37,773 nucleotides of DNA, from assembly GCA_937922085.1 (NCBI GenBank), contig CAKZVD010000105.1:1-37773 (forward strand), written 5' to 3'. Below the pieces are notes generated by a model. The model saw only the letters and a program-made list of their open reading frames with translations, had not been told where the DNA came from and ran no database searches. Source of the stretch: an uncultured Tenacibaculum sp. Lineage in GTDB: Bacteria; Bacteroidota; Bacteroidia; Flavobacteriales; Flavobacteriaceae. The position numbers and the translations under genes are program-made. Below, piece after piece: positions 27,462 through 36,427 of the stretch. Numbering within the stretch: position 1 is the first letter of the stretch; each line of letters begins with the position of its first letter.

Positions 27462-28190
27462 ATGAAGCTATTCCCATCAATTGAAGAAGTATTTAAAGAA
27501 CCAAAAGAATATTATAAATATATATTTTTTCCTTTATTGTCTATTGATCTAACAAAACATAATCTTGGTAAAGGTCTAGTACATTTTATTTCCGTTTGGG
27601 GAAATGGCGATCCTGATGATGAATTAGATCCTGGGATTTTTGAATATAATTATATCAAATTTAAACGGGATGGAAATAAATATGTATTTAATGGGAAGTT
27701 AGAGAATATTGAAACTTTTAAAAATGTAGAAGAATGGTACGAAGAAGCAAACAAAGAATATCAAAATAATAAAACAGATTACTTAATACAACGTGATTAT
27801 AAAAAAGTAAATGAAAGTAATTTGTATAAAAGTCTTGAAAAAAGAAAAAATAATGACTTTGACTATTATCACTACTCAAAAGGTCTTTTCAATTATTGGA
27901 TAACACGTGATAAATATTTAGAGACTACAAAATTTATTCAAGGAGGTTTTTATTCAGATGCAAATAGTGGGCATGAAAGAGATATATTTGAAAAAATTGG
28001 AGGTGAAATTAATTATGATGAATTTGAATATTATTTAGAACTTTTAGAAGCTAATGATGAAATAAAAGAAAATAAAAAATTTATTGGTTCAGTAACAGGA
28101 TATAATTATATAAGCTTTGGAGAAGATAGAATTCATTTGTTTTTGGATGAAATTAAAAATGAAATTCTATTGCATGCAGATTGGAGTTAA
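27462..28190 (+). CDS. Protein of unknown function
   Basis: A 242-residue soluble, acidic protein rich in aromatic residues. I do not recognise a family. The pattern of N-terminal GLVHFISVWGNGDPDDELDPG and C-terminal SFGEDRIHLFLDEIKNEILLHADW loosely recalls DUF1963 and SMI1-like proteins, many of which are immunity proteins or sit in toxin-related accessory regions, but the similarity is too weak to assign. There is no signal peptide. It starts a plus-strand series of small accessory genes after the beta-oxidation terminator. Confidence 0.6.
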   Translation: MKLFPSIEEVFKEPKEYYKYIFFPLLSIDLTKHNLGKGLVHFISVWGNGDPDDELDPGIFEYNYIKFKRDGNKYVFNGKLENIETFKNVEEWYEEANKEYQNNKTDYLIQRDYKKVNESNLYKSLEKRKNNDFDYYHYSKGLFNYWITRDKYLETTKFIQGGFYSDANSGHERDIFEKIGGEINYDEFEYYLELLEANDEIKENKKFIGSVTGYNYISFGEDRIHLFLDEIKNEILLHADWS

Positions 28191-28268
28191 AGAATTATAG
28201 TTAATTGATTGGATAATTAATAATTTTAATTTCTTGAAGTCATAACAAAAAATTAATCGATTAAAACA

Positions 28269-28907
28269 TTGATAGAAAGCAAAATTTCATCTGAAATTAT
28301 AACTCGTAAAAAGACAAACGGATTAACTGTAGTCTCTATTTGTGGGGCTGCCGATTTAGGAAAATCCTTTTTATCGAAAAGAATTTCCAATATATTAATC
28401 GAAAATAATTTAACTACGAACCATTTAACTATGGATTCATTTCTTTTAAATAGAGAAACTCGTTTGAAAAAAGGATTAAGTGGTTATAATATAGAAGCAT
28501 ATAATAAAGAAAAAGCTTTAAAAAATTTAATTGCTTTGAAAAATGGAAAATCTATTAACCTTAAAAAATATAATCATAAGCAAGGAAAAGCTTTAGGTTC
28601 CTCTATTATGAATTTTTCAGATATTTTAATTTTTGACGGACTTCATACTATGCATTCTTCTTTTAAACCACATATTGACATTTCAATATTTATACACACC
28701 AACGATACATTTTTAAAACAAATTCGTTTAGAAGCTGATTTATTAAAAAGAAACTATACCCCTACTTTTTCTGAAACTATATCTGAAAAAGAATTCAATT
28801 TATATAAAGATAATATTGAACCTTATAAAGAGAAGGCAGATTATTTATTATATCTAGAAAAAAAATGGAATTATCAATTAGAATTAACTCATTACAATAA
28901 TATGTAA
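28269..28907 (+). CDS. P-loop kinase-like protein (uridine kinase/PRK superfamily)
   Basis: A 212-residue protein with an N-terminal Walker A motif GAADLGKS (G-x4-GKS) after a hydrophobic strand (LTVVSIC), a Walker-B-like strand ILIFDGLHTM, and the YNIEAYNKEKALKNL segment seen in the uridine kinase/phosphoribulokinase group. It probably phosphorylates a small metabolite, which cannot be named. The start must be TTG at 28269, since no ATG occurs in frame before residue 56 and the frame is closed upstream at 28254. The next gene follows after 16 bp. Confidence 0.75.
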   Translation: MIESKISSEIITRKKTNGLTVVSICGAADLGKSFLSKRISNILIENNLTTNHLTMDSFLLNRETRLKKGLSGYNIEAYNKEKALKNLIALKNGKSINLKKYNHKQGKALGSSIMNFSDILIFDGLHTMHSSFKPHIDISIFIHTNDTFLKQIRLEADLLKRNYTPTFSETISEKEFNLYKDNIEPYKEKADYLLYLEKKWNYQLELTHYNNM

Positions 28908-28923
28908 GAAATGAAAATATATT

Positions 28924-29379
28924 ATGATCGTTTATAAAATACGTTTACTAAGGATACTCTTTTTTTTAATTCTAGTTTTAGGTTGTCAAAATCAAGGAAA
29001 GAGAAATGATTTTAATAAAAACATAGAAAACGAAAAGAAATCAAGCTTTTTTTGCTCTAATTTTTCCTGTTTAGAAAAGAACAAAAATAGTGTAGGAACC
29101 ATTGAGGGAATTTTTAGAAAATATACTCCAAACAAAATAGGTAAAGGAGCAAATCATATGTATTGGGATTGGGAACTATTATTAACAGATAGTTTATCTG
29201 TGCCTATTATCAACATTGATACTACAACTAATATCTCAATCTATGAAAATAAAAAAGTATCTATTTATGGAAATTTATTTCATGGTATAATTATCGGGAA
29301 TAGTTCAACTATGGAAGAACAAAGGCAATCTGCTACAGGTTATAGGATTGATGCAATATCAATAAACATAAAAAAATAA
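28924..29379 (+). CDS. Small lipoprotein of unknown function
   Basis: A 151-residue product with a hydrophobic signal and the good lipobox VLGC (C21). The mature part carries two cysteines close together (FFCSNFSCLEK) and a beta-rich domain (VGTIEGIFRKYTPNK, KKVSIYGNLFHGIIIG) that could be an OB-like fold. Its function is unknown. It lies in a tight row with the kinase-like gene 16 bp upstream and the VOC gene 1 bp downstream. Confidence 0.65.
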   Translation: MIVYKIRLLRILFFLILVLGCQNQGKRNDFNKNIENEKKSSFFCSNFSCLEKNKNSVGTIEGIFRKYTPNKIGKGANHMYWDWELLLTDSLSVPIINIDTTTNISIYENKKVSIYGNLFHGIIIGNSSTMEEQRQSATGYRIDAISINIKK

Positions 29380-29380
29380 A

Positions 29381-29767
29381 ATGGAAATAGAACAAATACA
29401 TCATATTGCTATCATTTGTTCCGACTATGAAAAATCTAAACTCTTTTACACAGAAATTTTGGGATTTAAAGTAGACAAAGAAATTTATAGAAAGGAACGA
29501 CAATCCTATAAATTAGATCTTTCATTAAATGGACAGTATTTAATTGAATTATTTTCTTTTCCCAAACCACCAAAAAGATTATCTTATCCTGAAACTACGG
29601 GTCTCAGACATATTGCTTTTGGGGTTAAAAACCTTGATTTAAGTATTGATTATTTAAAATCAAAAAATGTAATAACAGAACCTATTCGAATAGACGAATT
29701 TACAGACAAGAGATTTACTTTTTTTAATGATCCTGATAATTTACCTATTGAATTATACGAACTATGA
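29381..29767 (+). CDS. VOC-family (glyoxalase-like) protein
   Basis: A 128-residue vicinal-oxygen-chelate protein with two beta-alpha-beta-beta-beta modules. It opens with QIHHIAIICSDYEKSKLFYT, holds a metal-ligand histidine in both HHIAI and LRHIAFGV, and a glutamate in each of YLIELFSF and LPIELYEL. It resembles the GloA2/YaeR-type group. A lyase or resistance role is possible, the substrate is unknown. It overlaps the GNAT gene by 4 bp (ATGA), so translation is coupled. Confidence 0.88.
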   Translation: MEIEQIHHIAIICSDYEKSKLFYTEILGFKVDKEIYRKERQSYKLDLSLNGQYLIELFSFPKPPKRLSYPETTGLRHIAFGVKNLDLSIDYLKSKNVITEPIRIDEFTDKRFTFFNDPDNLPIELYEL

Positions 29768-30339
29768 TTAACGATATATATTTCGATAAGTTTCCACAAT
29801 TAGAAAGCGAACGATTAATATTTAGAAAGTTAGATTTAAAAGATGCTCTTGATATCCAATTAATTCGTTCAAATGATAATGTGATCAGTTTTATGGACTC
29901 TGAATACCACAAAACTATTAAAGATTCTGAAAATTTCATTTTAAAAAATCTTGACAGATATAAAGCTAAAACAGGTATGTTTTGGGCTATTATTGAAAAA
30001 ACTGAAAATATATTTATTGGTGATTTTGCTTTTTGGAATATTATAAGAGAAAATCACAGAGCAGAAATTGGATATACATTAAAACCAGATTTTTGGGGTA
30101 AAGGATATATGACTGAAACTTTAATTCAATTAATAGATTTTGGTTTTAAAAACCTAAATCTACATAGTTTTGAGGCCGAAATAAATCCTAAAAATACCAA
30201 CTCTGAAAAAGCACTTGTTAAAATTGGTTTTAAAAAAGAAGCCTACTTTAAGGAAAATCGCTATTTCAATAACGAATATTTAGATAGTGAAATATATTCT
30301 TTACTAGAAACTAATTTCAAAAAAGGAAAAGAAAACTAA
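29764..30339 (+). CDS. GNAT acetyltransferase (RimJ/RimL type)
   Basis: A 191-residue acetyltransferase of the Acetyltransf_3 group. Typical stretches are LESERLIFRKLDLKDALD at the N-terminus, AEIGYTLKPDFWGKGYMTE (acetyl-CoA-binding motif) and EAEINPKNTNSEKALVKIGF. It acetylates an amino group on a protein N-terminus or small molecule; the target cannot be inferred. It overlaps the VOC gene by 4 bp. Confidence 0.92.
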   Translation: MINDIYFDKFPQLESERLIFRKLDLKDALDIQLIRSNDNVISFMDSEYHKTIKDSENFILKNLDRYKAKTGMFWAIIEKTENIFIGDFAFWNIIRENHRAEIGYTLKPDFWGKGYMTETLIQLIDFGFKNLNLHSFEAEINPKNTNSEKALVKIGFKKEAYFKENRYFNNEYLDSEIYSLLETNFKKGKEN

Positions 30340-30362
30340 TAAAACATAAATCAAAAAAAACT

Positions 30363-30701
30363 ATGGATAACGGAATCATTCTTTATCTAACTTTTATTAT
30401 TCCTTTGGCTATAATTATCCTCTTTTATTATTTATTAAACAAGAGAAAGAAAAGAGATGCTATAATTATAAAATCTGATTGGGCAAGTTTTGAAAGAGCT
30501 CTAAATAATAAACAGATTACCCAAATTAATGAACTAGGAACTAAACTCATTTGGAACGAACATTTAACTACGGAAAAATTAGAGAAAATGGCTAAAGAAA
30601 TTAATACATTAGAAAAAGACCATCAGGTATTAACAGAATTGAAATTATTAATTTATAATAAACATTTAAGTTGGAGTAAAAAGCATCTTTATACTATTTA
30701 A
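30363..30701 (+). CDS. Single-pass membrane protein of unknown function
   Basis: A 112-residue protein with one N-terminal membrane helix (YLTFIIPLAIIILFYYLL), a positive cluster NKRKKRD (so the C-terminus should be cytoplasmic) and a helical soluble part. No family is recognised. It starts 23 bp after the GNAT gene and may be its last co-transcribed neighbour. Confidence 0.55.
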   Translation: MDNGIILYLTFIIPLAIIILFYYLLNKRKKRDAIIIKSDWASFERALNNKQITQINELGTKLIWNEHLTTEKLEKMAKEINTLEKDHQVLTELKLLIYNKHLSWSKKHLYTI

Positions 30702-30778
30702 TAAAAATTCATGCAAACGAAAAAGTGTCTTAAAAATTATTACATTCTTTTTCCTTTAGTAAAAAAAAAAGTAATACT

Positions 30779-31195
30779 ATGATTAAAAAAGAAAACCTGA
30801 TTAAATGTAAAGGTGTTGAAAACAGTTATGAAACTGAAATTTTTATTGATAATTTACATATTCGAATTGGAATTGACCCAGATGATATTAATATAGAAGA
30901 AACCATTTCTTTAGCTAATAAAATATTAAAAAACTTTTCAAAATATAAAACAAAAGCTGAAAAAATAATAGTGAAAGAATTTTTAGACAATTACAATGAA
31001 AACTGGATTGATGATGGGAATCCTATTTTAAGTAAAGAAGAATTCATTAAAAATCTTACATTAAATGGAATAAACTTTTTATCTGACGAATCTGTTGATT
31101 TTTTTTATTATGAAAATGGCATGTTTGGAAATCATTCTCTAATAGCACAGTCTTTTGATGGAGAAAATTTTGATGATGCAATGATGTATGGATAA
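30779..31195 (+). CDS. DUF2262-like protein
   Basis: A 138-residue acidic protein. Its ending, FFYYENGMFGNHSLIAQSF followed by DGENFDDAMMYG, resembles the C-terminal pattern of DUF2262 proteins (FWGHSI then DG-x-DA). DUF2262-type proteins often occur in immunity or toxin-associated sets. The assignment is tentative and the function unknown. It stands alone between the membrane-protein gene and the AraC-type regulator. Confidence 0.55.
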   Translation: MIKKENLIKCKGVENSYETEIFIDNLHIRIGIDPDDINIEETISLANKILKNFSKYKTKAEKIIVKEFLDNYNENWIDDGNPILSKEEFIKNLTLNGINFLSDESVDFFYYENGMFGNHSLIAQSFDGENFDDAMMYG

Positions 31196-31223
31196 ATATC
31201 TAATCTTTATTTAATTTTACACT

Positions 31224-32357
31224 TTGAAAGAAATAGCTACATTCTTTTTATACACGGGTATTAGTACCCTTCTTTTTTTAATTGTTTTATTAATAACTCG
31301 ATTAAAAGAAAAACCAGCAAACAAAATTCTGATTATAATTTTATGTTGTTTACTTCTTTTATTTTTAACCTATGGTTTATCATATTTAAAATACGACAAC
31401 TTATCTCCTACTATTGTCACTTTTGGTATTCTATCTTATTACCTATTAGGGCCAAGTATCTTATATTACATAAATTCAATTTATAATAATACTTTTAAAT
31501 TTTTTCGGTTTTTAAAAAACAGCGTGCCTTTCATTATCGTTGTTTTAATTTATAGCGTTTCATTTTTCTTTTTCACAAAAGATGTTCAAAAAATAAGTAG
31601 CAACGCACTATTACTTATTGGAGGTATATTCATTATTTTAGGGACACTCTATTTTTTATATTTTTTAATACTATGCTATAAATCTATCAAAAAAATAAGA
31701 ATTCAAATAAAAAACAATTATGCTTCTTTAAAGAATATTGACTTAAAATGGCTATCTATTTGGGGAAAAGGTTTTTTACTATTCATTTTTATTGATTTTA
31801 TTTCTGGCATATTAATTTTATATTATCCTGTAATAGAAGATATCATATTTATTAACTTCATCTATTTAACATTCCTTATTTTTTATATTGGTTATTATGG
31901 ATTAAACCAACCACAAATATTTCTTTTACCTACTACTATTGAGCCTAAAAAATCTGATGCCATAATTAAAAAACAATTACAATCTACTGTTATATTAGAT
32001 TGCGACTCATTAGAAGTTCAAAAAATAAAAGTAACTCTAGAAAATTTATTTCTTAAAAAGCAGATTTTTAAAAATCAACAATTATCATTAAAAGAGTTGG
32101 CGCTCTTATTAAATATTTCAGATAAAAAACTCTCTACTATTTTAAATACTTGCTTACATACTAATTTTTATGAATATGTAAATAGAAAACGTATTGCACA
32201 TTTTAAAGAACTTATTAAAAAAGAAGATTCAGAAAAATTAACATTATTAGCTATTGCTTATGACGCTGGTTTTAATTCTAAAGCAACTTTTAATAGGGTT
32301 TTTAAACAACTAGAAGGTGTTACTCCTTTTCAATTTAAAAATTCTTTAAATAAATAG
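31224..32357 (+). CDS. AraC-type regulator with seven membrane helices
   Basis: A 377-residue protein. Residues about 5-235 contain seven hydrophobic helices (for example FLYTGISTLLFLIVLLI and ILIIILCCLLLLFLTYGL), and the C-terminal ~110 residues form an AraC-type DNA-binding domain (LKELALLLNISDKKLSTIL and LLAIAYDAGFNSKATFNRVF). It is a one-component membrane sensor common in flavobacteria. The start is a TTG, as the frame is closed by a stop at 31212 and no ATG lies between. The gene is followed by a short hairpin at 32358-32379 and the CPBP protease gene. Confidence 0.9.
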   Translation: MKEIATFFLYTGISTLLFLIVLLITRLKEKPANKILIIILCCLLLLFLTYGLSYLKYDNLSPTIVTFGILSYYLLGPSILYYINSIYNNTFKFFRFLKNSVPFIIVVLIYSVSFFFFTKDVQKISSNALLLIGGIFIILGTLYFLYFLILCYKSIKKIRIQIKNNYASLKNIDLKWLSIWGKGFLLFIFIDFISGILILYYPVIEDIIFINFIYLTFLIFYIGYYGLNQPQIFLLPTTIEPKKSDAIIKKQLQSTVILDCDSLEVQKIKVTLENLFLKKQIFKNQQLSLKELALLLNISDKKLSTILNTCLHTNFYEYVNRKRIAHFKELIKKEDSEKLTLLAIAYDAGFNSKATFNRVFKQLEGVTPFQFKNSLNK

Positions 32358-32379
32358 GTCTCAATACTTCTATTGAGAC
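32358..32379. other. Hairpin just after the AraC-type gene
   Basis: GTCTCAATA (32358-32366) and TATTGAGAC (32371-32379) pair perfectly around CTTC, directly after the stop codon. No T-run follows, so it is probably not a standard terminator. Confidence 0.5.
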
Positions 32380-32437
32380 GACTTGCGCATTGTTTCTCAG
32401 TTTATTTGCTCAAAATTTAAATGAACAAATAATTATC

Positions 32438-33265
32438 ATGAAAACAAAAAAAGCAACATTTAAAAACAATATAGCAGACTTAAAAAAAGCAAAAAAATAT
32501 ATCCTTTGGGTCTTAGGAGTATCTTGGTTATTTGGTTTTTTATCTTTAGAGTTTATTAGTAAAAAAACACCTATTCCTTTTACTATTTTTTCTTTAATAT
32601 ATGGTTTTCTTCCTGCTATAATTGCTCTAATTCTTAATAAAAAAGAAGGAGGTAATTGGAAATCTTTAAATTTTTTTAAACCTTCTTTAAAAGGTGTTTT
32701 ATTAGCTATAATTATTCCTTTATTATATGCAGGCATTATTTTTTATTTACAAGTTCATTTAAATTATAGAACTTCTCCTAAATGGGAATTAATGGGAACT
32801 ACTACACAATTCATTTTAACAATTATTATTGTTTATACTCCATTGTTAATTTTAGTATTAGGAGAAGAAATTGGTTGGAGAGGTTATTTACAAGAAAAAC
32901 TTATTAACGCATTTGGTGAAATAAAAGGCATCATTATCTTAGGATTAGTATGGGGTTTTTGGCATTTACCTTTAGCTTTAAAAGGAATCGTATTTCCTAA
33001 CTACCCTTATATTGAAACCTTTTTAGTGTATCCTTTGGGCTGTATTGCTTTTTCTTTTATCATTGCTTACATAGGTTTCAATAAATATTCTCTTTTTATT
33101 GGTGTTTTTCTACATGCTACTAACAATCGTTTTTATGAAATATTATTTTCTATTACTAAAGTAAAAAATGAATTGGCCTCTTCTATGCTTTTTTGTACGC
33201 TGTATTTTGATTTAATCTTAATTTTTGGCTACTTATATTGGAGGAAAGTAAAAAAACAAGGATAA
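32438..33265 (+). CDS. CPBP-family intramembrane glutamic protease
   Basis: The ATG at 32438 is chosen (275 residues); the longer frame depends on a TTG at 32390. The protein has about eight hydrophobic segments and the three CPBP/Abi motifs: EEIGWRGYL (E143, E144, R148), WGFWHLPLAL (H176) and HATNN (H226 with N230). The family cleaves proteins inside the membrane or supports self-immunity to bacteriocins, in eukaryotes CAAX processing. The substrate is unknown. The regulator gene 80 bp upstream may control it. Confidence 0.88.
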   Translation: MKTKKATFKNNIADLKKAKKYILWVLGVSWLFGFLSLEFISKKTPIPFTIFSLIYGFLPAIIALILNKKEGGNWKSLNFFKPSLKGVLLAIIIPLLYAGIIFYLQVHLNYRTSPKWELMGTTTQFILTIIIVYTPLLILVLGEEIGWRGYLQEKLINAFGEIKGIIILGLVWGFWHLPLALKGIVFPNYPYIETFLVYPLGCIAFSFIIAYIGFNKYSLFIGVFLHATNNRFYEILFSITKVKNELASSMLFCTLYFDLILIFGYLYWRKVKKQG

Positions 33266-33561
33266 AATATAAAATTACCATTCATCTATAGAGACACATA
33301 CTTTGAACTAATAACCTAAATATCAATCTAATTATTAAACTATCTTTATTTTAAAGTTTGATCATTTTTATTAAAATATATTGGTTTATAAGTTTTCACA
33401 AAGAAATGGTTTAGAGTAGTTATCATTTCTTGTTATTTCATCTGTGCTTTTACTTTTTTAATTGCACTGATTTAAATCTAATTTTCAGTTATTAATATTG
33501 GAGAAAAACAAAAATAGTGAAGAAATAGAAAACAACCGCCGTCTTGGGAAAAGAGAGATGA
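33266..33561. other. Intergenic stretch without recognisable gene
   Basis: About 300 bp, AT-rich, with only short reading frames. A 37-codon frame from a TTG at 33499 is probably chance. No promoter was identified with confidence. Confidence 0.5.
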
Positions 33562-33599
33562 AAAGAAAGCGATTACATATTCATGTAATTGCTTTCTTT
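33562..33599. terminator. Bidirectional terminator after CPBP and nuclease genes
   Basis: 17-bp arms at 33562-33578 and 33583-33599 (AAAGAAAGC against GCTTTCTTT, then a G-T pair and ATTACAT against ATGTAAT), with a loop of 4 nt. Confidence 0.85.
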
Positions 33600-33632
33600 A
33601 TTATTTAAATAAAATGATTTAGATACTCCTAT

Positions 33633-35054
33633 TTAACTTGAAGGACCATTATCTATTCTAGATTCTAAAACCGATTCTATTCTATTAGGAATATTTTCAA
33701 ATAAATCTAAGCCTGTTAAATTTTCAATATTATTTACTGTTGTTTTAAACTGAGTCCAACTTCTATTAATTCCTTGGTCATTGGGTACATTAATGGCTAT
33801 AACTCTTGTGGAAGAAGTTACTCTGTTAATATCATTAGATCCGTTTGGTAAAATTAAAGCTACTTTCCAAAATGAATCTGGTACTGTTATGTTTCCGTTA
33901 TCAATAGTAGAAGCAAATCCATTTCTACCAGTTCCTCCAGATCCTGCCACTCCTGCTATAATATATATTTCATTTTCATCTGCTAATAAAGTACGTAAGT
34001 AACTTTCAAAATTTGCCCAACTTCTTTGATTATTATCAGGAGCTTGCGGAGCTATATTGGTCATAAAATAAGTATTCGAATTTGATGATGATGATCTGTT
34101 TCTATCTGCTGAAGGACACATGTGCCCACGATCAAAACCAGAATTTGTATAATCACCAGTCGTTGCTCTAAAAAAGTTACTCGGTAAATCTCCATCGCTT
34201 TTAAAACAATTACAACGTCTTGAATTACCTACCCAAGCACTACTTAAATGCCAACTAACCCAGTTAGCAGTTCCTTTACTATTATTATATGACAATGTAT
34301 AATCTGGCTTAGATAAATAATAGTTATTAGCACTAGTATTTGCATTAGAAGGATTTCCAAATGTAATATTACTATCTCTAGTAGCAACTCCACTACCATT
34401 TCCTCCTGAAGAAGAACCTCTTACTATTTCAAAATCATCAATATTAATTCTATTAGAGCCTCCCGATGTTTTATAAACTCCATATCTAACGCTCCTAGAT
34501 TCATTTACAATAAATGTTGCTGTATTTAACGATGTAGATGAAGTAGTTACTGTGGCACCTACATAAGACCAAGAAGTACCATTATCATAAGAAGCAATTA
34601 AACGCCATTGAGAATTATTATCATTCCCATATTTAGCATGTCTAATTCTAATTGTTTGCGCACCATTATCCATATTAAAAGACATAATAAAATAGCCATT
34701 ATTTCTAATTCTTGCAGATTTAGAACCAAACTTTCTATCATTAGAGAGATCTCCTAACAAAGCATCATTAAAATACCAAGATTCTGAATTAGATAAAGTT
34801 ACACTACCTTCAGAATAAAAACTCTTTGCTCCTGTTTCAAATGTTTCTGTAAAACCTACACTTCTGTTTGCCGTAAAATTATGTTCATGAGCACCATGAT
34901 TATCATAAAAATAAGTAGGCACATCAATCGTATTTTCAATTAAAAAAGGTACAGATACCTCTTCTTCATATAAAACCTCATCTTGGTTACAACTAACCAA
35001 ATTAAATAAGGTGAAAAATAAGATAAAACGATAAAAAACAATTATATTTCTCAT
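33633..35054 (-). CDS. Secreted DNA/RNA non-specific endonuclease, lipoprotein
   Basis: A 473-residue protein with a signal peptide and lipobox LVSC (C22). Residues about 65-212 form a beta-sandwich-like domain (SVTLSNSESWYFND, RIRHAKYGNDNN, INIDDFEIVRG) probably for attachment, followed by a glycine/serine-rich linker. Residues about 225-460 are a beta-beta-alpha-metal nuclease: DRGHM (308-312, H311 the general base), TNIAPQAPDNNQRSW with N342 as the likely magnesium ligand, and E350. It should degrade extracellular DNA and RNA at the cell surface, for nutrients or phage/biofilm DNA. It has no T9SS C-terminal domain. It is a single-gene unit. Confidence 0.9.
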   Translation of the reverse strand: MRNIIVFYRFILFFTLFNLVSCNQDEVLYEEEVSVPFLIENTIDVPTYFYDNHGAHEHNFTANRSVGFTETFETGAKSFYSEGSVTLSNSESWYFNDALLGDLSNDRKFGSKSARIRNNGYFIMSFNMDNGAQTIRIRHAKYGNDNNSQWRLIASYDNGTSWSYVGATVTTSSTSLNTATFIVNESRSVRYGVYKTSGGSNRINIDDFEIVRGSSSGGNGSGVATRDSNITFGNPSNANTSANNYYLSKPDYTLSYNNSKGTANWVSWHLSSAWVGNSRRCNCFKSDGDLPSNFFRATTGDYTNSGFDRGHMCPSADRNRSSSSNSNTYFMTNIAPQAPDNNQRSWANFESYLRTLLADENEIYIIAGVAGSGGTGRNGFASTIDNGNITVPDSFWKVALILPNGSNDINRVTSSTRVIAINVPNDQGINRSWTQFKTTVNNIENLTGLDLFENIPNRIESVLESRIDNGPSS

Positions 35055-35249
35055 AAGTAACTAATAATTAATAGACTGCTCCTAACCTATTAAAATCAAA
35101 TTATGTTTACTTTATGGTGGTTTTAAAAAAACTATATATATTTATTTGTTTATAACTATTAACTGTTATATTAATCACAAAATTTTAACCTTTTTTTTAC
35201 CTTTAAACAAAACGTTTATTATAGATAGAATTTATTTAAAAAAGAACAC

Positions 35250-36074
35250 ATGACAATCGATCAAGAAATAATAGACAGAAAAGGGGCTAGAAAAGTAATG
35301 GATATCTCTAATACTGTTTTAACTTTATTAAATAAAGGGGAGATTGAGACTGTTAACTTAACTGAATGGTTAGCTATTGATCATGTGGAATTAATTGAGA
35401 ATGTTTTTCCAGATATTGGAATTTCTAAAGAAAATATAACGCTTATAAAAGAAAGAATTATAGCACTTAAAAAGCCAACAACTATGAGTATTACTAAACT
35501 TGTAGGTCCTTCTTTATATGAATTATACAATAACGATAAAAATTATAAACTCATTATAAAAAAATTAAGTACACATACTTCTGATGCTATTAGATGTTAT
35601 GCTCCCTATTTAATTTCTTTAGATGAACGTTTAACATTACAAGAGAAATTTAATGTATCTAAAAGTTTAATTGCTGATAAACATTTTGGTATTAGAGAAA
35701 TTGTATGGATGGCTTTACGACCTCAAATAGCTGAAAACTTAAATGAATCCGTTTCTTTTTTAAGTACATGGACCAAAGATAAAGATGAAAATATTAGAAG
35801 ATTTACTACTGAAGCTACAAGGCCAAGAGGTGTTTGGTGCAAGCATATAGAAACCTTAAAAGAGCATCCTGAAATAGCACTTCCTATTTTAGAAGAATTA
35901 AAAGCTGACACGTCTAAATATGTTCAAGATAGTGTTGGTAATTGGCTAAATGATGCTAGTAAAACAGTTCCTAATTTTGTGATAAATCTTTGTAATAAAT
36001 GGTCTCTTGAATCTGATAAAACAGCAACTAAAAAAATTATAAAAAGAGCCAAAAGAACTATTGACAAGAAGTAA
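35250..36074 (+). CDS. DNA alkylation repair protein (AlkD/YhaZ-like, HEAT repeats)
   Basis: A 274-residue all-helical protein of the AlkD superfamily. It carries ALRPQIAENL, ENIRRFTTEATRPRGVWCKH and EELKADTSKYVQDSVGNWLN, the last two being diagnostic of YhaZ-like members. Relatives grip DNA with HEAT-like repeats and remove N3- or N7-alkylated bases without flipping them. It diverges from the nuclease gene across 195 bp and stands alone. Confidence 0.88.
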   Translation: MTIDQEIIDRKGARKVMDISNTVLTLLNKGEIETVNLTEWLAIDHVELIENVFPDIGISKENITLIKERIIALKKPTTMSITKLVGPSLYELYNNDKNYKLIIKKLSTHTSDAIRCYAPYLISLDERLTLQEKFNVSKSLIADKHFGIREIVWMALRPQIAENLNESVSFLSTWTKDKDENIRRFTTEATRPRGVWCKHIETLKEHPEIALPILEELKADTSKYVQDSVGNWLNDASKTVPNFVINLCNKWSLESDKTATKKIIKRAKRTIDKK

Positions 36075-36427
36075 TAATAATTGATAACAACTTTGTTAAT
36101 TAAGCTCATTTATTTTTACGCCAACAATTTAAATTACTCTTTACAAATAAATAATTCTTATCTAAACTAATTACCTCAACAATAATCAACTGAGATTTTT
36201 TATATTTGTAGTCTGTTATATTAATTCTACATATTATCTAACCTTTAAAAAGGAAATCTCGAAAAAACGAGTTTTAAAGCATAAAAATCATCTGATTTTT
36301 TAATGCTTAGATAATACAACCCTTTTATTTTATAAAAACATGAACAATTGATTATCAAATCAATTGAGTCATCTATTTACAATACATTCAACACTTTAAA
36401 ATGTGATGATAATACAATGAATTAATA
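36075..36427 (+). ncRNA. Intergenic region with structured elements, possible small RNA or leader
   Basis: The 353-bp gap holds no reading frame of note. A -7 box TATATTTG is at 36201-36208. Downstream are the hairpin CTCG/CGAG (36258-36271, followed by TTTT), a longer one (36277-36308: AAGCAT with AAAAATCA pairing to TGATTTTT and ATGCTT) and the inverted repeat CAATTGATT/AATCAATTG (36345-36366). A transcript from the box would fold into two hairpins and could end at about 36300, or continue as a leader of the methyltransferase gene. RNA identity is inferred. Confidence 0.35.
36201..36208 (+). promoter_or_regulatory. Putative -7 element TATATTTG
   Basis: Match to TAnnTTTG upstream of the hairpins at 36258-36308. 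No TTG with correct spacing was identified. Confidence 0.35.

Noticed and set aside
32358..32379. Terminator after the AraC-type gene
   Set aside because: Stem is good, but no T-run follows; it is reported as a hairpin only.
33499..33609. 37-codon reading frame starting at TTG, ending in HIHVIAFFII
   Set aside because: It runs through the terminator hairpin, has no ATG and no leader or domain; most likely chance.
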